The translations under genes were made by a program, and so were the position numbers. From Xanthobacter oligotrophicus (GTDB taxonomy: Bacteria > Pseudomonadota > Alphaproteobacteria > Rhizobiales > Xanthobacteraceae): 64,000 nt of DNA. Of this stretch, positions 9,065-18,659 are shown one piece after another (the first letter of the stretch is position 1; the number at the start of each line of letters is the position of its first letter). The notes under the pieces are model-generated. The model saw only the letters and a list, made by a program, of their open reading frames with translations, was not told the origin of the DNA and ran no database searches. The stretch lies in the NCBI RefSeq assembly GCF_008364685.1, contig NZ_VTTL01000011.1, forward strand, positions 62,001 through 126,000, in the 5' to 3' direction.

Positions 9065-9142
9065 ACCGCTCCGACGCGGCGAATAGCTGACCGGCCGGGA
9101 ATCACCCGGGAACATGGGCGCCTTGCGGCGTGGCCTCCGCGC

Positions 9143-9171
9143 CAAAAGAAAAGGGCGCCTTGCGGCGCCCT
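9143..9171 (-). terminator. Rho-independent terminator downstream of rpmG
   Basis: On the minus strand AGGGCGCC-GCAA-GGCGCCCT forms a perfect 8-bp stem with a GCAA tetraloop, followed by TTTCTTTT. It lies about 80 nt after the rpmG stop. Confidence 0.88.
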
Positions 9172-9251
9172 GGTCGGTCAGATGAAGTCCATCGCGATGT
9201 GCGATCAGGCCCGGCGGCGCGAATGGGCGCCGCCAAGGACCAAAGAATCAA

Positions 9252-9419
9252 TCACTTGATCTTGGTCTCGCGGAATTCCACGTGCTTGCGCACCACCGGG
9301 TCGTACTTCTTGAGCACGATCTTGTCGGTCTTGGTGCGGGAGTTCTTCTTGGTCACATAGAACACGCCCGTGTCCGCGCTGGACAGGAGCTTGATCTTGA
9401 TGGTTGCAGCCTTGGCCAT
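9252..9419 (-). CDS. rpmG: 50S ribosomal protein L33
   Basis: The 55-aa sequence begins [18 protein letters not shown] and ends [13 protein letters not shown], matching bacterial L33 along its length. It lacks the CxxC pairs, so it is the zinc-independent form and does not need zinc. The frame extends further upstream to 9560, but the ATG at 9419 gives the family length. It is a single-gene unit with its own terminator. Confidence 0.97.
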   Translation of the reverse strand: MAKAATIKIKLLSSADTGVFYVTKKNSRTKTDKIVLKKYDPVVRKHVEFRETKIK

Positions 9420-9607
9420 GTCTTGATCCCTGGGTGCCGCATGCGGCGCGCGACCGTCTGGTTTGCGAAAACCGTGAGGTTGCGAAAAGAAAAACGGACG
9501 CGCTGCCGGTCCCGGCGGCTCGTGGGGGCGGAAACTCTCCCACGACGCCCGAAATGTCAAGGCCGGGGCGGGAAGCCCGCTCCCGGAACGGCAATCACCG
9601 CCCGCCG

Positions 9608-10774
9608 TCAGCGCGCGCGCAGGGCGAGCCGGCTGGCCACCACCGCCGCATACATGGCGAGCATGCCGCAGATGACGAAGGCGAAGCCGTAGGGGTTGTA
9701 GAGCCGCATGCCCAGCCCCGCCACCGGCGGGCCGATGATGAGGCCCACCGAGTACAGCATCACGAAGGCCGCATTGGCCGCCGCGAGGTCCGCGCCGTGG
9801 TAGCGCTCGCCCAGATGCGCGAGTCCCACCGTGTAGAGCGAGCCCACGATGCCGGTGGCGAGGAAGATCATGGCCAGGAACAGCGGGCTGGAGACTGCCA
9901 CGAACGGCAGGGTCAGCGCGCCCGCCGAACCCACCAGCGCGCAGACGAGGAGCAGGATGCGCCGGTCCACCTTGTCGCTGACGAGGCCGATGGGGATCTG
10001 GAAGGCCACGTTGCCCAGCACCGCCGCCGTCAGCAGCAGCGAGGCGCTGGTCTCGCTGAGGCCGAGGCGCAGGCCGTAGAGCGGGAGGAAGGTCATCACC
10101 GCCGTCTCGATGGCGCCGAACACCAGAGCGGCCAGCACCGCCGAGGGCGAGTGGCGCACGAAGGTGAGCACGCCGTGATGGTCGTCGTTATGGATGCGCG
10201 GGGTGATTCCCCGCGCCAGCAGGATGGGAATGGCGCCAAGGCACAGCACTGCCGCCCCCGCGAGGTAGGGCGCCCAGCCCGAGGCGCCAAGCACGCTTAG
10301 GATCGCCGGCCCCAGCGCCGCCCCCATGGACAGGGCGGTGGCGTAGACGCCCATGATCAGCCCGCGCCGGTTGGGCGGCGCCAGGGCATTGATCCAGAAC
10401 TCGCTCACCGCGAACAGGATGCACAGGGCCGCGCCGAAGGTGAAGCGCAGCGGAAACCACATGAGGAAGGAGGGCGCCGCCTTGAAGCCCACGAGGCTGG
10501 CGGCTGCGAGCGCGATGGCGCCCACCAGCAGCGCCCGCAGCCCCACCTTGCGCACCAGCATCGGCACGAAGGGGGCGGTGATAATGGTCGCCACCCCGGC
10601 CACCGCCGTGTTCACGCCGATCCAGGTGCTGGAGATGCCGCGCACCTCCAGTTCCAGCGCCAGCAGCGGAATGGAGAGGCTGATGCCGACGCCGACGACG
10701 GTGATGGCGGAAATGGCGGCAGCGATGGAGGCCGTGCGGCTCATATGGCCCAGCGGCCGGTCGGGTGCATGCAT
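9608..10774 (-). CDS. MFS transporter (YcaD-like drug/metabolite exporter type)
   Basis: About 388 aa with 12 predicted membrane helices. The loop 2-3 region ([16 protein letters not shown]) and its counterpart in the second half ([19 protein letters not shown]) match the major facilitator pattern, and the whole most resembles the YcaD group. The substrate cannot be told from sequence. It follows the NUDIX gene with about 10 nt between, so the two are probably co-transcribed. I use the ATG at 10774; an ATG at 10744 (MSRTAS) is equally possible because neither has a clear ribosome-binding site. Confidence 0.85.
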   Translation of the reverse strand: MHAPDRPLGHMSRTASIAAAISAITVVGVGISLSIPLLALELEVRGISSTWIGVNTAVAGVATIITAPFVPMLVRKVGLRALLVGAIALAAASLVGFKAAPSFLMWFPLRFTFGAALCILFAVSEFWINALAPPNRRGLIMGVYATALSMGAALGPAILSVLGASGWAPYLAGAAVLCLGAIPILLARGITPRIHNDDHHGVLTFVRHSPSAVLAALVFGAIETAVMTFLPLYGLRLGLSETSASLLLTAAVLGNVAFQIPIGLVSDKVDRRILLLVCALVGSAGALTLPFVAVSSPLFLAMIFLATGIVGSLYTVGLAHLGERYHGADLAAANAAFVMLYSVGLIIGPPVAGLGMRLYNPYGFAFVICGMLAMYAAVVASRLALRAR

Positions 10775-10784
10775 AAGATAAGGA

Positions 10785-11519
10785 TCAATCAAGCAGGGTG
10801 CGGACGAACTGCCCACGGTGCATGGCATAGAAGGGCACCGGCAGGCGCGGGCTCGATCCGGCCTCGATGCGCTGGGCCACTTCCTCCAGCACCACGCGGG
10901 TGACGGTGGGCAGCTCCTGCGCGGCGGTTTCCGCAAAGGTGAGCCAGGCGAGTTCCACCAGCTCTGAGTCGTCGCCCACCAGTCCCTTCACCTCGTCGCA
11001 CACGGCGCGGGCGTCGGCGGCGAAGAAGCGGGTGTCGAAGCGCTTGGGCCGGCGCGGCGGGGTGATGGCGCGCGCCACATAGGTGAGGGCGCCGAGATCG
11101 GGAAACACCCCGCGCTCCTCGAACACGCGCCAGTCGTCGCTGGGGGCCTCAGGGGCGCCGAGGTCCCTGGTGCCCACCAAAAGGCCGGTCTCCTCGTACA
11201 TCTCGCGGATGGCGGCGGCGGCAAGGCCCCGGGCGCGGGTGAGGGTGGGGCGCTGCACTTTGGTCATCAAGCGCCGCTCGCTGTCGGCGTCGAGCACGCC
11301 GTAGACCGGCATGGTCCGGTCGGCCTTCTCCAGCCGTCCGCCGGGAAAGACGAAGACGCCAGGCAGGAATTTCAGCTTGGGATGGCGCCGGCCCATGAGC
11401 ACGCGGGGCTTCTTGCCCTTGTGGTCGATGAGGATGAGGGTGGCGGCGTCGCGCGGGCGGACGTTGGGCCAGTCCTGGCGGCGCTCGGCCTGGGTCAGCC
11501 GCGTGGCGAAGTCGGTCAT
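10785..11519 (-). CDS. NUDIX hydrolase
   Basis: A 244-aa protein with a NUDIX domain: FVFPGGRLE near residue 57, and after a long insertion AAIREMYEETGLLVG, which holds the catalytic REXXEE glutamates that bind magnesium. The insertion between the glycine and the REXXEE part makes it longer than MutT-type enzymes and similar to the acyl-CoA/nucleotide diphosphatase NUDT7/19-like group. The substrate is unknown. It sits between the DUF983 gene and an MFS gene on the same strand; in related genomes this block runs rnr-DUF983-NUDIX towards rpmG. Confidence 0.9.
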   Translation of the reverse strand: MTDFATRLTQAERRQDWPNVRPRDAATLILIDHKGKKPRVLMGRRHPKLKFLPGVFVFPGGRLEKADRTMPVYGVLDADSERRLMTKVQRPTLTRARGLAAAAIREMYEETGLLVGTRDLGAPEAPSDDWRVFEERGVFPDLGALTYVARAITPPRRPKRFDTRFFAADARAVCDEVKGLVGDDSELVELAWLTFAETAAQELPTVTRVVLEEVAQRIEAGSSPRLPVPFYAMHRGQFVRTLLD

Positions 11520-11596
11520 GGCGCGTCAGTGCTCATCGGGCATTCTTTTGGGGCGTTCTTTTGGGGCGTTCTTCCGGAGTGTCAATGTGCCGAGCC

Positions 11597-12142
11597 TCAG
11601 CGGACGGGGCGGACGGCGCGCACCACGGGCACCACCCCGTCGGGCGGGCCTTCCCGCTCTGGGCTCTGGGGATCGAAGCCGTGCATGCGCAGGGCCCATT
11701 GCAGGTTCACCAGCATGCCCTTCAGCGGCGGCAGCAGGGTGAGGCACAGCGCCAGCGTCAAGGGCAGCCACAGCACGAGATGCACCCACACTTCGGGACG
11801 GTACACCTCCTCCACCAGCACCATCAGCGGCACCACGATGTGGCCCACCAGCAGGATGGTGGCATAGGGCGGGGCATCGTCCGCGCGGTGGTGGTACAGC
11901 TCCTCGTCGCAGTCCGGGCAGTAGGGCGAGACCTTGAGATAGCTGGAGAACAGGCGCCCGGCACCGCAGGCGGGGCACAGGCCGCGCGCGCCGCGCAGCA
12001 GCGCCTCTGGAACGGCGCGGGGACGGGCAGGAGGGGGGGCATTGGGCCGGACAGGGGGGTCCTGCGGCGCACGGTCCCGCGCATCGCCGGGCTCGGAGCC
12101 GGCGAGCGTGTTCGTCACCGTCATGGTCGCAGGCGTGTCCAC
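11597..12142 (-). CDS. DUF983 membrane protein with zinc-ribbon motif
   Basis: The 181-aa protein has two CxxC pairs (GLCPACGAGRLF and PYCPDCDEELYH) before two or three membrane helices (TILLVGHIVVPLMVLV, VLWLPLTLALCLTLLP), the layout of DUF983. Function is unknown; the family commonly sits beside rnr. I choose the GTG at 12142 because AAGGGG lies 8 nt upstream; the ATG at 12124 is the alternative. The frame is open further upstream but that part overlaps rnr. The stop of rnr is 25 nt upstream. Confidence 0.85.
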   Translation of the reverse strand: MDTPATMTVTNTLAGSEPGDARDRAPQDPPVRPNAPPPARPRAVPEALLRGARGLCPACGAGRLFSSYLKVSPYCPDCDEELYHHRADDAPPYATILLVGHIVVPLMVLVEEVYRPEVWVHLVLWLPLTLALCLTLLPPLKGMLVNLQWALRMHGFDPQSPEREGPPDGVVPVVRAVRPVR

Positions 12143-12167
12143 CGTCGAACCCCCTTCAGGTCGCGAT

Positions 12168-14666
12168 TTACGGGCGCGACCGCCCTGTTCCCCGTGGTCC
12201 CTTGCCCTGCGGGCCCTTACCCGGATGGCCACTGCCGGCATGGCGTCCGGCCGGACCCTGCCGGGCGCCCGCCTTTGGGGCACCGCCCGGAGAGCCACCC
12301 TTCGGTCCGCCGCCCCGCCGGAGCGGGCCGGGACGCCCGCGCGGCCCCTTTACATAGGAGCCTTCGGTCAGAAGCTCAAACCGCAGCGCGCCGGCCACCG
12401 GTGCCGCTTCCACCAGCTTCACCTCCACCCGGTCGCCGATGCGGTGCATTTCGCCGGTCCGGTCGCCCACCAGGGCCTGCCGGGTTTCGTCGTAGCGGTA
12501 ATAATCCTGCCCCAGCGTCGAGGCGGGAATGAAGCCGTCCGCGCCGGTGACATCGAGCGCGACGAAGAGTCCCGCCTTGGTGGCCCCGGTGATGCGGGCG
12601 TTGAAGGTGGCGCCGATCTGGTCGGCGAGGTGATGGGCGATGAGCCGGTCCACCGTCTCCCGCTCGGCCGCCATGGCGCGGCGCTCGGTGACGGAGATGG
12701 CGGCCGCCACCTCGCCCAGCGTTGCGGTGGTGGCGTCCTGCGGCAGGCCGTCCGAGCCGAAATCCATGGCGCGCACCAGGCCGCGATGCACCACGAGATC
12801 CGCATAGCGGCGGATCGGCGAGGTGAAATGGGCATAGCGGCGCAGGTTCAGGCCGAAATGCCCGTAATTCTCCGAGGCATATTCCGCCTGGCTCTGGCTG
12901 CGCAGGATCACCTGGTTGACCAGGGGAGCCGCGTCCGTGTCCTTCACCTGCGCCAGGATACGGTTGAAGTGGGACGGCCGCACCTGGTCGATCTTGGCCA
13001 GGGCGATGTCCAGCGTCTTCAGGAACTCGCGCAGGTTGGAGAGCTTCTCCAGCGAGGGGCCGTCATGGACGCGGTAGACGAGGGGGGTCTTCTTCTCCTC
13101 CAGCGTCTCGGCGGCGGCCACGTTGGCGAGGATCATGAATTCCTCGATGAGCCGGTGGGCGTCGAGCCGCTCGGGCACCACCACGCGGTCCACCGTGCCG
13201 TCTTCCTTCAGCACGATCTTGCGCTCGGGCAAGTCGAGGTCGAGGGGCTGGCGGGCGTCGCGGGCTTTCTTCACGCAGTCATAGGCGGCGTAGAGCGGCT
13301 TCAGCACGCCGTTCAGCAGCGGGTCGGTGATGTCGTCGGTGCGGCCCTCGATGGCGTTCTGGGCCTGGGCATAGGCGAGCTTGCCGGCCGAGCGCATGAG
13401 GATGCGGTGGAACGTGTGGTGGCGCTTCCTCCCGTCCGCGCCGATCACCATGCGCACCGCCAGCGCCGGGCGGTCCTCCCTGGGGCGCAGGGAGCACAGA
13501 TCGTTGGAGATGCGCTCCGGCAGCATGGGCACCACGCGGTCGGGGAAATACACCGAATTGCCGCGGATCAGCGCCTCGCGGTCCAGCGGCGAGCCGGGGC
13601 GCACATAGGCCGACACGTCGGCGATGGCCACGGTGACGACGAAGCCACCTTCATTGGCCGCATCGTCGTCGGCCACGGCGTGGACGGCGTCGTCATGGTC
13701 CTTGGCGTCGGGCGGGTCGATGGTGACAAGCGGCACGTCGCGCCAGTCCTCGCGGCCGCGCGGGGTGACGGGCTTCGCCGCCTCGGCCTCCTTCAGCACC
13801 GCCTCGGGGAAGACGTGGGGGATGGCATGGGCGTGCAGCGCGATCAGGCTCACCGCCTTCTCGGAGCTCAGCGAACCCAGCTTCTCCTTCACCCGCGCGG
13901 TGGGCAGGCCGAACACGCGCTGCCGCATCAGCTCCACGGTGACGAGGTCGCCGTCCTTGGCCTCGTGCTCGGCGCCGGGGGGCACCTGAAGCTCGCGGCC
14001 GAGCTGCTTCTTGTCGATGGGGATGATGCGCCCGCCGCCTTCCCCGCCGGGGGCGGCGCGGAAGATGCCGATGGTCTGCTTGCGCGCCTTCTCCAGCACC
14101 TTGATGACGCGACCCACGTGGGGAACGCCATGCTCGATGGAGCCTTCCACGATGCGCAGCAGCACCCGGTCGGCAAGGCCGGGGGCGGGGCCGACCGCGC
14201 GGCGCGGCACCTGGACGAGGATGGGCGGGGCATCGCCCTGGGTCTCGGTGTCCCATTCCACCGGCACTGCGATCAGCTCGCCGTCGGCGTCGCGGGAGAC
14301 GATGTCGGCCAGCACCACGCCGGGCAGGGCGCCGGGCACGTGCAGGCGGCGCCGGCTGCGCTCCACGGTGCCGGTCTCGGAGAGGTCGCGCAGCAGGCTT
14401 TTCAGCTCGATCTTCTGTGCCGCGTTGAGGCCGAAGGCGCGGGCGATCTCGCGCTTGCCCACCTCGCCGCTCTGGGTGGCGATGAAGGCCAGCACCTGCT
14501 CTTTCGTGGGCATCTCGCCGGTGGCGTGGCGGGCGACCACCAAGGCCTCCACCCGAGCATGCTCGGCGGCCGCCTGCTTGCGCGTGGCGCGGGATTTACC
14601 CGCGCGCGCCTTGGGCGGGCGGGTGGCGGAAGGGGAAGATGGGGGCTTGGTGGGGCGCTTGGGCAA
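12168..14666 (-). CDS. rnr: Ribonuclease R
   Basis: Processive 3'-5' exoribonuclease that degrades structured RNA, 832 aa. The RNB catalytic core shows DPPDAKDHDDAVHA (about residues 317-330), whose aspartates bind the metal ions. Cold-shock-type domains precede it and an S1 RNA-binding domain follows (RITGATKAGLFVALDVTGADGFIP). Both tails are highly basic and low-complexity: a Lys/Arg/Pro-rich N-terminus and a Gly/Arg/Pro-rich C-terminus (RGRPGPLRRGGGPKGGSPGG), suited to RNA binding. The topA gene that often precedes rnr in relatives is not here. Confidence 0.95.
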   Translation of the reverse strand: MPKRPTKPPSSPSATRPPKARAGKSRATRKQAAAEHARVEALVVARHATGEMPTKEQVLAFIATQSGEVGKREIARAFGLNAAQKIELKSLLRDLSETGTVERSRRRLHVPGALPGVVLADIVSRDADGELIAVPVEWDTETQGDAPPILVQVPRRAVGPAPGLADRVLLRIVEGSIEHGVPHVGRVIKVLEKARKQTIGIFRAAPGGEGGGRIIPIDKKQLGRELQVPPGAEHEAKDGDLVTVELMRQRVFGLPTARVKEKLGSLSSEKAVSLIALHAHAIPHVFPEAVLKEAEAAKPVTPRGREDWRDVPLVTIDPPDAKDHDDAVHAVADDDAANEGGFVVTVAIADVSAYVRPGSPLDREALIRGNSVYFPDRVVPMLPERISNDLCSLRPREDRPALAVRMVIGADGRKRHHTFHRILMRSAGKLAYAQAQNAIEGRTDDITDPLLNGVLKPLYAAYDCVKKARDARQPLDLDLPERKIVLKEDGTVDRVVVPERLDAHRLIEEFMILANVAAAETLEEKKTPLVYRVHDGPSLEKLSNLREFLKTLDIALAKIDQVRPSHFNRILAQVKDTDAAPLVNQVILRSQSQAEYASENYGHFGLNLRRYAHFTSPIRRYADLVVHRGLVRAMDFGSDGLPQDATTATLGEVAAAISVTERRAMAAERETVDRLIAHHLADQIGATFNARITGATKAGLFVALDVTGADGFIPASTLGQDYYRYDETRQALVGDRTGEMHRIGDRVEVKLVEAAPVAGALRFELLTEGSYVKGPRGRPGPLRRGGGPKGGSPGGAPKAGARQGPAGRHAGSGHPGKGPQGKGPRGTGRSRP

Positions 14667-14821
14667 CGGGTCCGTCCGGTTTCCCGCGACGCTACCCGGA
14701 ACCGGCGCCGTGGGCTAGAGCACGCGGCGCCGACCGGCCCCGCGTGCTGGTCTTGCAGCATCCCTCATGCGCGGCGCGGGACTGGGCTTTCGGCCGATGA
14801 GGCAGGCTCACCGCCAGCCCA

Positions 14822-15736
14822 TCACTGCCCCACTGCCGCTTTGTAGACGAAGCCGCGCTTGTCGCCGGATGACACCTCGCACCAGGACTTGCAGGAATAG
14901 AGGGTTACCTTGGTGCCCTCGTCCAGCGTGGTTATTGCGGAGGCGGAGCGCTTCGGCCCGGAACGCAGCGTGACGGCGGAGCGGATGCGGACGGTGCGGC
15001 CGTCGTCATCGGCAGCGGCCTTGCCAGCCTCCGCCGAGGCCAGCGCGACGGCGCGGGGCTTGGCCTTGGGAAGCGGCGCTCCCGCCGCCGGTGCGGAATC
15101 GGCAACGGTCTGGGTGGCGGCCTCGGGCAGGATGGCGTCGTCGCCCGCTTCGTCGCCGCTGACCGGTTCAAGGAAGGCGGGACGGGCGAAATCGGCGGCG
15201 GTGGGGGCCGGTTCCGCCGGTGCCGAGGCGGGATTTGTGGCGGGATTTGCAGCAGGGCTTGCTGCCGCCACCTGGAGCGCGTTGGCGCGCTCCGGCTGGG
15301 CCGGCGCGGCCGCGGGGGCGCCGAGGATGGAGGCGACCTTGGTGGACATCTGCGCGTGCCCGCCATCGGCGGTCTTGAGAACCGGGGTCTGCTGCGGGCG
15401 GGTGTCGCTCGCGGTCTTCGCAGCGGGGGCCGTCGCCGCCGTGGCTTTCGCGGCCGCGCCATCGGGGGCAGGGCGGTCGGGACCCATGGCGTGGTAGGCG
15501 ACCACGCCCCCCATGCCGAGGATCAGGACCGAAGCGGAAAGGGCGAGGGCACGCCAGAGCACAAGCCCGTCCCGCGCCTTGCGGCGGGGTGGGCGAGCGC
15601 GGGTGCTTGAACCGATGCGGGGGCGGGCCGTGTCCCGCCGGTCATTGGGAACGTCGAAGCCGCCCTCCGAACCATAGTCCCGGAAGGTGTCTTCCATACC
15701 GCCTGAGCGGCGCTGGGCGCGTCCAAGGCCAGCCAT
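14822..15736 (-). CDS. Membrane-anchored protein with C-terminal bacterial SH3 domain
   Basis: A 304-aa protein: cytoplasmic N-terminus of about 65 residues, one membrane helix (LWRALALSASVLILGMGG), a long Ala/Pro-rich periplasmic linker, and a C-terminal SH3b domain (TVRIRSAVTLRSGPKRSASA through TTLDEGTKVTLYSCKSWCEV). SH3b domains usually bind cell-wall peptides. The two Cys in SCKSWC could form a disulfide. The start at 15736 is fixed by AGGAGG 7 nt upstream; the frame remains open to 15793. The specific role is unknown. Confidence 0.82.
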   Translation of the reverse strand: MAGLGRAQRRSGGMEDTFRDYGSEGGFDVPNDRRDTARPRIGSSTRARPPRRKARDGLVLWRALALSASVLILGMGGVVAYHAMGPDRPAPDGAAAKATAATAPAAKTASDTRPQQTPVLKTADGGHAQMSTKVASILGAPAAAPAQPERANALQVAAASPAANPATNPASAPAEPAPTAADFARPAFLEPVSGDEAGDDAILPEAATQTVADSAPAAGAPLPKAKPRAVALASAEAGKAAADDDGRTVRIRSAVTLRSGPKRSASAITTLDEGTKVTLYSCKSWCEVSSGDKRGFVYKAAVGQ

Positions 15737-16215
15737 ATATATACCTCCTGCCAAGCCGTCTGCGCCGGAAGAGGCAGAGGCTCGAGGATCCATTTCTTTG
15801 GGCCTATCGACCGCGCGAGGAGCCGGATGCTTTCAGGGGGATCGCCTTGCGATGCCACCTTGAGACGCAACCCGTCCTGTTCCAAACCGCTGGCGCGCGG
15901 ACCGTGGCCTTCTTCCTCCCTCGTTCCGGCAAGACCGCCCGAAAAGGCGGCTCCTGAAAAGATGCCCCTGCAACGGTAACATCTGAACAACAGGGCCTGC
16001 AAACCATACCGCCTGCTGGGCTCGGCGGAGCGTGGCGACAAAATGCGGCCGATATGTGCCCGTGCGGTAGCCGGGGAAAACACTTAGGGATCGCTTGGAA
16101 ATTCGCCCCGAGGAGCGCCTGCAGGGATGGCCGGAAGGTAGCGAGGCCCCGCGACCCATGTCGGCGCCTATCCTGCAATACGGAGGCGCGGCGGACTGCT
16201 AAGCTCGGCCACCCT
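15737..16215. other. Intergenic region, no gene recognised
   Basis: About 480 nt upstream of the SH3-domain gene. Open frames here overlap that gene in the wrong phase and lack codon bias or family resemblance. GC content is lower than in the flanking genes. It must hold the promoter for the SH3-domain gene; I see no clear regulatory motif. Confidence 0.5.
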
Positions 16216-16320
16216 TAGAGCATTTTCGAGCGAAATGGATACCGGTTCGCGTGAAGAAAATGCGTCAAAACAATAGTCTAGAGCGATTGCCGTGAGCCGG
16301 GGCGAACGGAAAATGCTCTA
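16216..16320. repeat. 105-bp palindromic intergenic element with 12-bp terminal inverted repeats
   Basis: TAGAGCATTTTC (16216-16227) and GAAAATGCTCTA (16309-16320) are perfect inverted repeats. Inside lie ACCGGTTCGCGTGAAGAAAATGCG and a TCTAGAGC motif that echoes the termini. Very similar elements occur as dispersed repeats in Hyphomicrobiales genomes. No coding capacity and no obvious target-site duplication were seen. It ends 13 nt before the start codon of the next gene. Confidence 0.75.
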
Positions 16321-16333
16321 GGGAGCGCCAGCC

Positions 16334-16810
16334 ATGTTCGACCCGACGACTTTGACCGGCATCCATACCTATATCAGCCTCTTCGCCATCGCCGCCGGCA
16401 TCGCGGTGGTGGCGGCCCTGGTCCGGGGCCGCGACAGGCCCACCACGGCGGCCACCTTCCTGGCCCTCGCCTTCCTCACCAGCGCCACGGGATTCCTGTT
16501 TTCCTTCAATGGGGTACTGCCTTCCCACGTGGTCGGCGCGGTGGCCATCCTCGTGCTCCTGCCCGCGATTTTCGCGCGCTACGGCGCCGGCCTTTCCGGC
16601 CGCTGGCACGGTATCTATGCGGCCACGGCGGTGGCGAGCCTCTATTTCCTGGTGTTCGTGGCGGTTGCCCAGGCCTTTGCCAAAGTGCCCGCGCTCCAGG
16701 CCGTGGCACCCACCCAGGGCGCGCCGGCCTTCGCCGTGACCCAAGGGGTGGTGCTGATCGCCTTCATCGGCCTCGGCTTCGCCTCCGTGCGAGCGCGGCC
16801 GGCGGTGTGA
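16334..16810 (+). CDS. Small integral membrane protein, unknown function (158 aa)
   Basis: Four or five hydrophobic segments cover most of the chain (ISLFAIAAGIAVVAALV, TFLALAFLTSATGFLF, VVGAVAILVLLPAIFARYG, IYAATAVASLYFLVFVAVAQAF, GVVLIAFIGLGFASV). I do not recognise the family beyond small four-helix membrane proteins annotated as hypothetical in alphaproteobacteria. GGGAG lies 9 nt before the ATG, directly after the palindromic element. It converges with the solute-binding protein gene, 7 nt away. Confidence 0.72.
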   Translation: MFDPTTLTGIHTYISLFAIAAGIAVVAALVRGRDRPTTAATFLALAFLTSATGFLFSFNGVLPSHVVGAVAILVLLPAIFARYGAGLSGRWHGIYAATAVASLYFLVFVAVAQAFAKVPALQAVAPTQGAPAFAVTQGVVLIAFIGLGFASVRARPAV

Positions 16811-16817
16811 CCCGGCC

Positions 16818-18659
16818 TTACTTGCCGGGCACGCGCCACCAGGTCTCGGGCAGGGTGCCGTAGAGCGAGGCACGCTGGGGCCGCTCGATCCGTGTCCAGC
16901 GGGCGAGCCACTGGCCCGGCGTGTGGAACAGCGGCACCCCATAGGCGCCGGACACCAGCACCCGGTCGAGGGCGCGGGCGGCGGACACATACTCATCCTC
17001 GTCGCGGGCCGCCAGCAAAGCGGCGATGGCGGCATCGATGGCGGGGGACTTGGCACCCATATAGTTGCGCGAGCCCGGCGTGTCGGCGGCGGCGGAGCCG
17101 AAATAGAAGGCCTGCTCGTTGCCGGGGGAGAGCGACTGGCTCCAGGCATAGGGCATCATGTCGAACTCATAGGCACCCCGCCGGGAATCGAACTGCACGG
17201 CATCCACATACCGTACCAACGCCGCGATGCCCGCCCGTTTGAGCTGGCTCTGGTAGGCGAGGGCGAGGCGCTCCTGCTCGCGGGCGGCCACCATGATCTC
17301 GAAGGCGAAGGGCCGTCCGGTCTCCCGGTTCACCAGCGCCCCCTGCCGCAGCATCCACCCCGCCTTGTCGAGAAGCTGGAGTGCGGACTTCAGCCGCTCC
17401 CGGTCGCGACCGGAGCCGTCGGAGACCGGCGGGCGGAAGGTGCCGGCCAGCACGTCCGGCACCACGGCATCAGGGTAGGGGTCGAGCAGCGCCCGCTCGC
17501 GGGCGTCGGCTGGCACGCCCGAACTTGAAAGCACCGAACCTTCGAAGAAGCTCGCCGTGCGCCGGTAGAGGCCGTGGTAGAAATTCTTGTCCAGCCACTC
17601 GAAATCGAACAGCTCGATGAGCGCCTGGCGGACGCGGCGATCGGCGAACAACGGGCGGCGCGTGTTGAAGACGAAAGCCGAGTAAGGCTTTGGCGTTCCA
17701 GTAGGTATCAGTTCCTTGACCACATCGCCGGAGCGCGCGGCGGGAAAGTCGTACCCGGTCTCCCAGCGGCCGGGGTCGGTCTCGAAGCGGGCATCGATGA
17801 GCCCCTTCTTGAAGGCCTCGAACTCGGTGTTGGCGTCCCTGAAGTAGAAGAAGCGGATCCTGTCGAAGTTATAGAGACCTCGGTTGAACGGAACGGTGCG
17901 TCCCCAATAGTCCGGGTTGCGCTCCAGCGTCACAGACGCCCCCGCATCCACCGCCCCGACCCGGTAGGGACCGGAGCCGGTGAGGGGGGTGAGGGTAGTC
18001 TCCTCGAAGCGGTCGCGGTCGATGCTGGCCTGCTTGAACACGGGCATGAGGCCCATGATGAGAGGCAGCTCGGGGTCCGGCTCGGCGAAGGTGAAGCGGA
18101 CCGTGTGGGCATCAGGCGCCTCGGCCTTGGCGATTTTTCCGTAATAAAGACGGTGGTTTGGCCGGCCCATGTCGCGCATGAGCGCGAACGAGAACAGCAC
18201 GTCGTCGGCGGTGACGGGGGTGCCGTCGGAGAAGCGGGCGGCGGGGTTGAGGGCGAAGGCGACGAAGCTGCGCTCCGCATCGGTGGTCACGCTCTGCGCC
18301 AGCAGCGGGTAGAGCGTGAACGGCTCGTCGAGGGAGCGCGCCATCAGGCTCTCGGTCACGTAATTGCGCATGACGAGAGGCGCAGAACCCTTGACGATGA
18401 AGGGGTTGAGGCTGTCGAAGGTGCCTAGCAGCGATAGGTCCAGGTGCCCACCCTTGGGCGCTTGCGGGTCGGCATAGGGCAGGGCGGCGAAGGTCGCCGG
18501 CAGGTCCGGGTTGCCACGCATGGCGATGGCCGCCGCCCGGTCCAGCGCCTGGGCGGATGCCTGTGCCGGCGCGCCAAGGAGCAGGGCGGCAAGGAGCCAT
18601 GGCCTGGCGCCTCTCCCCATCCCCGGCCATCGCGAACGCTGGCTGAAACCGCTCCCCAT
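16818..18659 (-). CDS. Family 5 extracellular solute-binding protein (YejA-like)
   Basis: Periplasmic binding protein of a peptide-type ABC importer, 613 aa, with a signal peptide (PWLLAALLLGAPAQASAQA). Its first mature block, ALPYADPQAPKGGHLDLSLLG, is characteristic of the YejA group, which serves oligopeptides and microcin C. The cluster 5 fold shows in the LNPAARFSDGTPVTADDVLFSF segment. No permease or ATPase genes adjoin it, so it is an orphan or served by a transporter elsewhere. I use the ATG at 18659; 18620 is a possible shorter start. Confidence 0.88.
   Translation of the reverse strand: MGSGFSQRSRWPGMGRGARPWLLAALLLGAPAQASAQALDRAAAIAMRGNPDLPATFAALPYADPQAPKGGHLDLSLLGTFDSLNPFIVKGSAPLVMRNYVTESLMARSLDEPFTLYPLLAQSVTTDAERSFVAFALNPAARFSDGTPVTADDVLFSFALMRDMGRPNHRLYYGKIAKAEAPDAHTVRFTFAEPDPELPLIMGLMPVFKQASIDRDRFEETTLTPLTGSGPYRVGAVDAGASVTLERNPDYWGRTVPFNRGLYNFDRIRFFYFRDANTEFEAFKKGLIDARFETDPGRWETGYDFPAARSGDVVKELIPTGTPKPYSAFVFNTRRPLFADRRVRQALIELFDFEWLDKNFYHGLYRRTASFFEGSVLSSSGVPADARERALLDPYPDAVVPDVLAGTFRPPVSDGSGRDRERLKSALQLLDKAGWMLRQGALVNRETGRPFAFEIMVAAREQERLALAYQSQLKRAGIAALVRYVDAVQFDSRRGAYEFDMMPYAWSQSLSPGNEQAFYFGSAAADTPGSRNYMGAKSPAIDAAIAALLAARDEDEYVSAARALDRVLVSGAYGVPLFHTPGQWLARWTRIERPQRASLYGTLPETWWRVPGK

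Noticed and set aside
12042-14846. Very long open frame on the plus strand opposite rnr
   Set aside because: Antisense shadow of rnr; rnr has intact catalytic and S1 motifs.
15523-16083. Possible protein on the minus strand upstream of the SH3-domain gene
   Set aside because: Overlaps the start of that gene out of frame, has no ribosome-binding site and no codon bias.
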